Shown one piece after another: positions 55,886 through 64,000 of a stretch of 64,000 bases of DNA (positions are counted from its first letter, which is position 1; every line of letters starts with the position of its first letter). Both the position numbers and the translations under genes were made by a program. The stretch covers positions 434,001-498,000 of the forward strand of contig JAHLMK010000007.1 in the NCBI GenBank assembly GCA_019915135.1, read 5' to 3'. Source of the DNA: Strobilurus pachycystidiatus (taxonomy: Eukaryota > Basidiomycota > Agaricomycetes > Agaricales > Physalacriaceae). Below the pieces are notes generated by a model. It searched no databases and was not told where the DNA came from. It worked only from the letters and a program-made list of their open reading frames with translations.

Positions 55886-56698
55886 GGTGGTGGGTGGCTA
55901 TGGCAGGTACGTATAAGGTATCAGGCCTGGTTCGAGGTAAACGGCTCATCGGCCTGCTTAGACCGCTTACGATGGAAAGAGTACAGTACGTACCAGGAGC
56001 GTGCCATTGCTTCGTCTCCATACGTTTGTGCAGATTCTAATGGCGTAAGAAACGGTCATACCAAAGCAGATTTAGCCTGTCGTGGTGTGAAGTTTGAACA
56101 CGCCACGTGGCAGCGTGTTCGTCGCATGTGATTTACTGTCCGTAATTAAGTCTAAGATTTCCGAGCCGCTTGTCTTCGCTCCCTTCGTGTGTCTGGCTCG
56201 TACGCAAACTCTCAGGTGTCTCATAATTCCAAATCCTCTGTCGTTGGCTACGGAATGCGATGCAGATGCTTGTCTGAGTAGTCGCATCAAATCGCAGTTG
56301 TTTCATATCCAACGGATCCGGGATAAGCGACGTTGTCACTGTGAACGCGGGCGGATGGAGCGGCAGCGACACATCCTCATTTCGTAGCTCGCTGGTGTTC
56401 CAAGAAGGGACCTACCTACCTATCCGTGAATGCCGATGCCGCGGCGCGACGGATGGAGCGGAATCGACACATCCTCATTTCGCAGCTCGCTAATGGTTTG
56501 AGTCTTTGAGAAGGGTCGCATCTTTCCACTCGTTTTTTCGTATGCCATGTACTGCGCTTTCTTGTGGGCTGTTTCAACTGACTGCCTATATAAACACCTC
56601 GATTCTATCGCTATCATCCATCTTCACTTCTTTTCAGACGCGCAATTTCAGTACTTCTTCTCCTTGGACCTCTAGAACCTTTTCCTTTCAAACTCTCG
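55886..56698. promoter_or_regulatory. divergent spacer with E-box palindrome and direct repeat
   Basis: No gene. At 56096-56120 GAACACGC-CACGTG-GC(A)GCGTGTTC is a palindrome broken by one base, centred on CACGTG. A 40-base direct repeat (GGATGGAGCGG...CATCCTCATTTCG...AGCTCGCT) lies at 56353-56392 and 56451-56491, before the RTA1 start. Confidence 0.6.
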
Positions 56699-58058
56699 AT
56701 GACGCACGACACTTGTACGTTCTTTTACCACCACTACTACGAATTTTCTCAATAGTAACTCCGATGTTCTCAAGCTTCTTCCCTTCTTTCGCGCGCCACA
56801 AATGCGACGGCCTCTGCCTTGGAGGAGGAGTCTCAGTACGGGTATACTCCTACCAAGGCGGTGTGTATCATCCTTTTAGCCATATTTGTCATATCTACTA
56901 GTACGTCCCAAGTCCCCTCCACTCGGCCGTCTCAATCTAGGCTCACTTGTTATAGTGATACACATCGGTCAAGCGATTCGCTACCGCATGCTTTGGCCTA
57001 TACCCACCATTCTGCTAGCTGGAGGCTTAGAGATTGCGGGCTGGTACGGTCGTGTCTGGTCAAGCTCTGACCCAGCGGCAAATACGCCCTTCATGATCCA
57101 GTACGTTTCAACCCCGCGGTTGGGAAATAGTACACGCCTGACATGAACATCGTGAACAGAATTGTCGCCACAATCCTGGGCCCTACCCCGTTCCTTGCCT
57201 CTGTCTTTATAATTTTCGGTGCGATCGTTAGGGTCCTAGGGACGGCGTACAGTCGTCTGAGTCCCCGCTGGTGTGAGTCTCGCAGTGTTAGTCAAAGTAA
57301 TACTATTATTAACGCGAACAACTCATACTACTAGACTCTATCATCTTCGTGACATGCGATGTCGTTGCCCTCGGCGTACAGGGCTTTGGAGGCGGGCTGG
57401 CCGCGTCAGCAGATACACACGCAGACGCGGACAAGGGCGGGAATATCATGTTGGGCGGTATCATCTTTCAACTAGGTTAGTACCCCTTCCTCGACGCTCG
57501 TCTTTGAGTTAGACTCCTTGTGCTGATGAAGCCCTATACAGTCGTCATGACCCTCTTCCTTGTCCTCGCAGGAGAGTTCTTTTACCGGCTTTTTACCAAC
57601 GCGCCCCATCCTGGGTCGGCCCATGCACGCCCATTATTGGCGTCGCCAAGCCAAACGACCCTCCGCGTTGTAGGCTACACCATCGATAAGGACATGTGGC
57701 ACATGCTTATCGCTCTGGGAATCATGGTCGTCTGTCTCTACATCCGTTCCATCTACCGTACCATCGAACTTGCCGATGGCTGGAATGGAGTCATTATATC
57801 GACGGAGTGGTACTTTGGTGTGTTGTGCCCTCTCAAACCTGTTGGCAATGACCGTATTCACTATCAAGTACAGACGTATTCGACGGTGCCATGGTTGCAA
57901 TTGCCTTTCTGGCAATGAACATCGCCCACCCGGGGCGCCTTCTCGGGAAGGATGCGATGTCCGGAAAGACTGTCGACCACGGCGGGAAGGGCGGTGACGA
58001 TATCGAGATGGGGCAAAGCGAGTCAATGGAGACTGTGGCGACTACGGAACCGATGTAA
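56699..58058 (+). CDS. RTA1-like lipid-translocating membrane protein, copy 1
   Basis: Seven exons (56699-56714, 56775-56900, 56956-57100, 57160-57272, 57335-57475, 57542-57817, 57874-58058) give 333 residues; the first exon is 16 nt. There are seven predicted helices. Family blocks: YGYTPTK, RYRMLWPIPTILLAGGLEIA, GWYGRVWS, ILGPTPFLASVFIIFGAI, GGNIMLGGIIFQL, EFFYRLF and IRSIYRTIELADGW. RTA1/RSB1 proteins export sphingoid bases or give resistance to lipophilic compounds. It is in tandem with copy 2, with identical lengths for exons 1 and 3-5. Confidence 0.88.
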
Positions 58059-58774
58059 GCTCATGATAACCATGGGGGTGGGAATAGATAGCGAAAAATG
58101 GACGCTAAAGGTTTCAAGATGGTTATTTGGGTATTGAGTCTCTCGTTCCTTGTAGGGACCATTCCCAGTAATTTACTCTTCCTCAAAGACTTGGGTAGCG
58201 AACGTCAAATTTGGATGTCTTCGAGCATAAATTAAGTAAAGACATGGTCATTCCGAGCTAGCTAGCAACATGAGCCCAAGTTTTCAGCTCCAAATTGATC
58301 GTGTTCTCTCAACCCGAGCATCACTCGGCAATGGCGCACTCAGGGCGCATCGGCCCGGGTACATTGTCCTCTGGGACCTTGTCAACACCATATCAAAGAA
58401 TGATACTCCAGCAAATAGGTGTGCTATGCTACTACTTATACAGCTGGATAACACTCTTGCGTCCAAGTCCATTCTTCAACCAACGCTCAATTTGGGGGAG
58501 GGTGGTGGTCGTGGGAACTTACTTACAGTCAACGTTTCCTCTTGTTCACCACGAAACGCCGACGATGGACAATTCCTTTTTTTCCGCAGCTCGCTAATTT
58601 CTTATGAAGGGTTGCATCTTCCCACTCAATTCCCCGTAGGCGGGGCGCCGTGCTCTCTGTTTCAATAAATGGCCTTCTCGGGAAAGGGTCTTTCTTTCGC
58701 CATCAGTCGCTTTTCATGCTCTTAAGCGTGCTAACATGCTGAGAACTCTCGGCTTCTTCCTCTGTGAGCTCTCG
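58059..58774. other. spacer between the RTA1 copies
   Basis: Its right part resembles the promoter of copy 1 (CGCAGCTCGCTAAT, then GGGTTGCATCTT), showing the promoter was duplicated too. No gene. Confidence 0.55.
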
Positions 58775-60150
58775 ATGCTCCCCGAAAATTGTACGGTCTT
58801 TCCACCCCACTCGAATTTCTTCAATGACTCTTGCTCTACAGCTTTCATCCTTCTTTCGCGCGCCGAAAGTGCGCCGACTGAGAATGCGACGGCCTCCGCC
58901 GATCCGGAGGAGAGCGAGTACGGGTATACTCCCACCAAGCTTGCCTGTGTCATCCTCCTAGCCACATTTGTTATCTCTACTTGTACGTCCCCGACTATCT
59001 TCCCCGGCAATCTCACTGCAACATATGTAGTGATACACCTCGGTCAAGCGATCCGCTATCGCATGCTCTGGCCTGTCCCCACCATCTTGCTATCTGGCGG
59101 TTTAGAGATCGCGGGCTGGTACGGTCGTCTCTGGTCCAACACCGACCCAGCGGCGCATACGCCCTTCATGATCCAGTATGTACCAGCCCTGTGTTCCGGA
59201 AAAGCCACTTCTGACATGAACATTGTGTAACAGGACTGTCACTACGATCCTGGGACCTACCCCGTTTCTCGCCTCTGTTTTCATCATTTTCGGTGCGATT
59301 GTTAAAGTCCTGGGGCCGGCGTACAGTCGTTTGAGTCCGCGCTGGTGTGAGTCTCACAGTCATAGTACCACTCAAGTAAGGCTAACGCGTACTTAGACTC
59401 CCTCATGTTCTTGACATGCGATATCGTCGCCCTCGCCGTGCAGGGCTACGGAGGCGTGCTGGCCGCATCTGCAGATACACACGCAGACGCGGATAAGGGC
59501 GGGAATATCATGTTGGGCGGTATCATCTTCCAACTAGGTCAGCCCACCTTCCTCCTGAGCCTCACTTGTAGACTCCTTCCTGACGTCCCGTACTGTGCAG
59601 TCGTCATGACGCTCTTCATCCTCCTTGCCGGAGAGTTCTTCTACCGGCTCTTTACCAACGCGCCCCATCCTGACGCAAGCGCATCCTCGAGCCAGACGAC
59701 CCCAGGCCTGCCAGTGCGTGTTGTAGGCTTCACCGCCGACATGTACATGCGGAGCATGCTCATCGCGCTCGGAGCTATAGTCGTCTTGCTCTACATCCGC
59801 TCCATATACCGTACCGTCGAGCTCGCCGATGGCTGGAGCGGGGTCATCATAACTACAGAGTGGTATTTTAGTGAGTTCTGCTCCCTCCCCATTCGCAAGT
59901 ACTGCATTCACCGGTATGCACAGACGTATTCGACGGCGCCATGGTTGCGCTTGCGTTCCTGATCATGAACATCGCCCACCCGGGGCGTCTTCTCGGGAAG
60001 GATGTCATGTCCGGCAAGATTGTTAACCACATTTACGGTGGGGACCATGGAGTTGAGATGGGGCGAGGAGAATCGATGGATACGGTGGTGGCTACGGAAT
60101 CGTCTTACTATGCTCATAGTAAGAACGAAGGTGGGTATTATAGCGGATAG
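58775..60150 (+). CDS. RTA1-like lipid-translocating membrane protein, copy 2
   Basis: Seven exons (58775-58790, 58842-58982, 59031-59175, 59234-59346, 59397-59537, 59601-59870, 59924-60150) give 350 residues. It has the same architecture as copy 1 and is about 80% identical by eye in the membrane core. Differences are concentrated in the N terminus, the loop after NAPHP and the cytosolic tail, which here ends SKNEGGYYSG. Likely export of lipids or xenobiotics across the plasma membrane. Confidence 0.88.
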
Positions 60151-60478
60151 CGGACGGTGTAGGGCTAGTTGTTTGAATAGTATTGCGCTTCTCTGCCTTT
60201 ATTGTTGTTATTCATATCTGGGAAGCTGCTAGTGCACACAATTCGGACTTTGCCACCCACCTAGTATGGAATGCAGTCCGTGCCGAGACCTTAGCCAATC
60301 AACGGTGTAAATACATCTGGTGGCAAAACTCAAATCGCGAGGTCCGTTGTAATATTTAGATTGTAATTTTGCGGCTCGGGCGGTGCTTCGTCTAGCACTT
60401 TCCGGCATAGAAAGAAAAATGGATAGAGAAATGTGTACATATTACAGTTTACATCGTGAGGTCACATATACTGTACAG
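60151..60478. other. intergenic between convergent genes
   Basis: 328 bases, no gene. Confidence 0.5.
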
Positions 60479-61378
60479 TCAGACAGCATACGCATCAAGA
60501 GACAGGATATCTGACCAATCGGCATCAGCATCGACCTTTTGCATTTCCATCGCCATCTCCGGCTCTTGCTTCAGATACGGCAGCTGAACCAGGGAGTGTA
60601 AGGAGAGAGAATCGGACACGTGGAAAGAGAGGGAAGGGACGGATTCAGAGTCGCAGATGACCCAGCTGGCGATGGAGCTGGGGGCGGAGTGTATGGATGG
60701 GAAGGATTTGGAGCTGGTGAATAGAGAGGGCGTAGAGGGCCTTGAGGTAAGCTTTCCAGGCGGCGATAGAGGAGGCTTCGAGTGGGTGTACGGAGGTAGA
60801 GTCGGCGTTGTTGGGACCTGATCATACACTGTAGCTGGATTCTGGATGACGAGGGACTTGACGGTGTCACGGTGGCGGTCGAACAGGGAGCGCGCTTCAA
60901 AGTGTTCGGACTGGATGGCTTTGCGGATCTGGGCTACGATGTTGGTGTCGGGCGCCGGTTGTAACCATCGAGTTATGCGGCGTCTGTGCTTGGACTTGGG
61001 CTGTGGCGGACTGGTACTCGGAGGTAAAGGCGAGATGGGGGCAGATTGACGTGACGCTGGCAGCGACGGGCGCGATATGTCTATCACTGATACGCGGGCT
61101 TGTCGCAGGAAGTCAGCAGAGGCTACGCTAAAAGGCGAGACAGGCTTACGAGAAACCTCTTGGTGTCCGCGCTCAACGTCGGTGTCTGATTCGGCGATGC
61201 TTGTCCGGGGTAGAAGACAGAAGATGGCGAGATACAGGCAGCGTAGATGATTGTAGATGGAGACAATAGCAGAGATGGCAGCAACCACGAGGCAGGCCAT
61301 AGCAGTGTGGACAGAGACAATTGGGATGGAGTGAACTTGAGAAGATCGGACCGAGATCCGCGTTGCCCACGTTTCCAT
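60479..61378 (-). CDS. hypothetical Ser/Pro-rich protein with one N-terminal helix
   Basis: Intronless, 299 residues from the ATG at 61378; an upstream in-frame ATG at 61483 would give 334. A hydrophobic segment (MACLVVAAISAIVSIYNHLR...LAIFCLLP) lies near residues 25-55. The rest is hydrophilic and Ser/Pro-rich with basic KHRRRITRW and an acidic C terminus. No family is recognised. It shares a short divergent promoter with the wall-sensor-like gene. Confidence 0.55.
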   Translation of the reverse strand: METWATRISVRSSQVHSIPIVSVHTAMACLVVAAISAIVSIYNHLRCLYLAIFCLLPRTSIAESDTDVERGHQEVSRKPVSPFSVASADFLRQARVSVIDISRPSLPASRQSAPISPLPPSTSPPQPKSKHRRRITRWLQPAPDTNIVAQIRKAIQSEHFEARSLFDRHRDTVKSLVIQNPATVYDQVPTTPTLPPYTHSKPPLSPPGKLTSRPSTPSLFTSSKSFPSIHSAPSSIASWVICDSESVPSLSFHVSDSLSLHSLVQLPYLKQEPEMAMEMQKVDADADWSDILSLDAYAV

Positions 61379-61666
61379 CAAATGCTTGGCGGTCCCTTGT
61401 CGGGGAGGCCGGCCATGCCCGCCTTTGTCGCGCCGCCACTGTGCTGCGACTATTAGGCGCTGTGGAGATGCGCGCTGCGTCATGCAGGACTGGGTGAAAG
61501 GAATGGCGGAGGCGATGCAGCAGACTGCGGAAGCAGAGCGGAGGCTGTGCGGGAAGCGTGACCGGTCACATCATATCTTTCCTCTTTCGCACACCCTTGA
61601 CGCCTCTCTTCCCATCTCTTGAAGAGCCCTTGTTCCCTTTGCTTGCCTTGCGCCACATCAGCAGCC

Positions 61667-62907
61667 ATGCTCTGCTCGCGCAGCCTCCTCCTTTCCTGTC
61701 TGCTCGCAGTGGCGCTCGCGCAGAATGCACACGGCCATCTGCACGCACGCCAGAGCAATGCGCTCTCCATCGGCGTATCTCAGGCCGAAACAGACACAAC
61801 CACCAAGCCTGAAGAGACAACGACGACGACGCCGACCACCACGCAGCAGCCCACGACGACGACGACGACGACACCGCCGCCAGACACCACCACCACGCCC
61901 ACCACCACCACCACCACCACCCCGCCTGCCGAAACGACGACGACGCCAACCACCACCGAGAAGCAGCAGCCGACAACAACCCCGCCGCCGACCACCCAGC
62001 CCACGTCCACGCAGCAGCAGCAGCCGACCACAGACGCGCAGACCACCTCCAAGGTCGTCGTAACCACCACCAACGCCGCCGGCGAGGATGTTACCACCAC
62101 CGTCACAAACACACACGCTGCCTCGGACGCCGTGTCCGCCTCGGCGTCGGCCAGCGCCAGCTCCGCACCGTCCAACAACGACTCGTCCAGCCTCGGCACC
62201 GGCTCGATCATCGGTATCGCCGTCGCCGGCGGTGTAGCCGTGCTTGGTGTCATTGCCTTCATTGTCTGGAAGTTTACGCGGAAACGCTTCAACGACTTTG
62301 ACGACAGTATGTCTTCTGTCGCCTTGTCCTTTCATACCATCTAATCGTGTGTCTAGACGAGGCTATCAAATGGCCCGAACTCAATGCGCACGGCGACGGC
62401 GGTGCCGACGCGCCTCTGCCTGTCCACAACACCGGTCGAGCTGGTTTCGACACGGACTCGACAGTGTCGCTCTCGCGCGCACCGTCGCAGACAGGCACCA
62501 ACTACTCCACGCCCGATCTCTCCTCTAGCGATCCATACGCCGTCCCGCCGCTCCCGCACCTCAACCCCGGCCAGCCCATGCCCTATCACGACGACCCCAA
62601 CGCCGTCCCCGCTTCCTACTACGATCCCTATCGTGGCCCCGTCCCCAACACATTGGGTGCGCCTCCTGCCGGTGAAGCGTATCCCATGACCCAAATGGGA
62701 CGCGCCAGTCCCGGCCCTGCGTTCGCGTACCAAGAGACCGGCCGCGCGTCGCCCAGTCTCAACCATGCCGCCAACTTTGAGGCCGCCATGGGCCGCGCCG
62801 TCTCACCTGGCCCGCAAATGGCGTATGGCCGCGCGCCGTCCCCAGGGCCGCAGATGGCGTATGGACGGGCATCTCCTGGGCCTCAGGCTGCTTACGGGCC
62901 ACGGTAG
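61667..62907 (+). CDS. mucin-like single-pass protein (cell-wall stress-sensor type)
   Basis: Exons 61667-62306 and 62357-62907 give 396 residues. A signal peptide (MLCSRSLLLSCLLAVALA) precedes a Thr/Pro/Gln-rich stalk (about 45-150, heavy O-glycosylation expected). One transmembrane helix follows (IIGIAVAGGVAVLGVIAFIV) with KFTRKR on the inner side. The cytosolic tail carries a repeated GRASPGP / GRAxSPGPQMAYG motif. The layout matches Mid2/Wsc-like sensors, but there is no WSC domain, so the role is inferred from architecture only. Confidence 0.75.
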
Positions 62908-63615
62908 TAGCCCACGCATCGGTACTGTACACTCTCATACCCTCACCACCTCACCCCCACCCTCACCCTCATGCTGTCATCAAAAGTCTACAACGCGGCG
63001 GTGCCGTTCTACTTAATTATTGTCTCTTTAATCTCTCCTTTCGTTAGTCTACGTACATATCTTGCATTGACACCACACCACCACCCACGTTATCTATTGG
63101 ACGCAGTATCTCATACCTACATTCGTTACGTCTAGAATGCAGAACTCAAAGCGAAGATTCCTTGGCATGCTAAAGATACATCGCCGAGGGTTGTGGGTAC
63201 TTGTGTACTTCCTTGGCGCTGAACGAATCGGAAACGAGGTGGCACAAAGTATTGGACCGAATTCGTAGCACTGGCAGGTCATTTGCGGCTTGCTGTAATA
63301 GTAAGGTATTCTACGACGAGGCTCAATAGGTCCATTGACTTTGGTTCGAATTTAGTCTTCGGATCCTTCTCTCTGCGCACTCAATATTTCCCTCGATATC
63401 TACTTGTGAATCCTTTCAAATAGCCGAGTCTCCCTAGTCTAAGTCCCACCTCGTCCAGCTCATGCTGGCGTATCTGACGAGAACGGATCCGACGAGAAGG
63501 AAAAAGACTCTACGCCACTAATTATATCGGTCTATTAAGTTTAATTTGGTACTGTAGTTATTTAAAGTAGGTGGCCGACCAAGCATCGACACGTATCTAT
63601 TCAACTCCCCTTTTC
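62908..63615. other. intergenic, no gene seen
   Basis: About 700 bases with AT-rich stretches. TACGCCAC (reverse GTGGCGTA) occurs near 63511. Confidence 0.5.
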
Positions 63616-63964
63616 TTACTTAGATCTCTTCTCTTTCTTCTCTTTCTTCTCTCCTTTCTTTTTCCCCTTCCCCTGTTGCTTCTCTTGCTCCCTTTCGCAC
63701 ACCCCATCTGTGCGATGCCTGGTTACGGCATCATTTCGAGAGAGTTCCTTTCCACAGGTTCCGCACACTTGTCTAGCATGATCGTGTACATTCTTTTCGT
63801 GCCTTTTCCTGTCCGCATCGCGAGCGAAGGTTTCTTCGCACTCTGGTCTTGTGCAAGGAAAGCGCTGAGAAAATTCCTATGAGCTTAGTGCAAGAGACAG
63901 TACTTGCTTGATGTAGGACTGACCTTTTTCGTCTGATTACGACCTGTGTGGCACTGCCGGTGAG
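63616..63964 (-). CDS. C2H2 zinc-finger protein, partial (3' end)
   Basis: Two exons are visible (63964-63924 and 63876-63616); the 5' part lies beyond the window. The last exon encodes two fingers, CTRPECEETFARDADRKRHE..H and CGTCGKELSRNDAVTRHR. A Lys/Glu-rich tail (GKKKGEKKEKKEKRSK) follows to a TAA. The stop overlaps a possible donor (A|GTAAGAA), so the true end may differ. It resembles the 29-38 kb zinc-finger family in finger order. Confidence 0.6.
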
Positions 63965-64000
63965 CTATTGAAAAGCATAGAGCGATACTGACATACCGTT

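Noticed and set aside
61658..62335. 225-residue minus-strand Gly/Arg-rich frame
   Set aside because: Mirror of the Thr-rich codons of the wall-sensor-like gene.

Overview
The window is nuclear DNA of a mushroom-forming basidiomycete (Agaricomycetes). The evidence is dense genes with many 45-65 nt GT-AG introns, intronless F-box genes, a 13-exon P450, RTA1-like transporters, a Zn2Cys6 factor relic, a fungal Argonaute and a small intron-bearing tRNA-Val. There is no bacterial, viral or plasmid signature. Exon joins were worked out by hand. Every multi-exon coding call below except the frameshifted gene at 40.1 kb and the partial gene at the right edge sums to a whole number of codons; the uncertain joins are flagged.

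Layout. 0.2-7.4 kb: a compact ADP-ribose-themed cluster, consisting of a tandem-NADAR protein (-), a PARP-like ADP-ribosyltransferase (-), a divergent single-NADAR protein (+) and a triple zinc-knuckle protein (+). It is bracketed by two inverted, inward-facing copies of a tiny secreted-peptide gene. 8.7-21 kb: two intact F-box paralogues separated and followed by a decay zone. That zone holds a disrupted Zn2Cys6 transcription factor fused tail-to-tail with a truncated membrane-protein gene, and a frameshifted FAD monooxygenase. 21.6-26 kb: an MIF-like tautomerase, then a segmental duplication carrying two helical-bundle genes, one tRNA-Val(UAC) and one decayed tRNA copy. 26.3-28.3 kb: a membrane-anchored SGNH-type hydrolase. 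29.3-38.5 kb: four related C2H2 zinc-finger genes with an intact cytochrome P450 between them. 39-43.4 kb: a possible small gene, a frameshifted secreted hydrophobic protein, a secreted Cys-rich protein and a BTB protein. 43.9-56 kb: a Crz1-like factor, an isoprenylcysteine methyltransferase, an Argonaute and a Tvp38-type protein. 56.7-64 kb: a tandem RTA1 pair, an unknown tail-anchored-looking protein, a mucin-like wall sensor and the 3' end of another C2H2 gene.

The most interesting part is the left cluster. A PARP-like transferase with an intact H-Y-E triad lies head-to-head with a NADAR protein, with a second, double NADAR gene on its other side. In bacteria NADAR proteins serve as antitoxins that remove ADP-ribose from guanine bases modified by DarT1. 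The arrangement here suggests a eukaryotic writer/eraser module for ADP-ribosylation, possibly of nucleic acid or NAD-derived metabolites; this function is inference.
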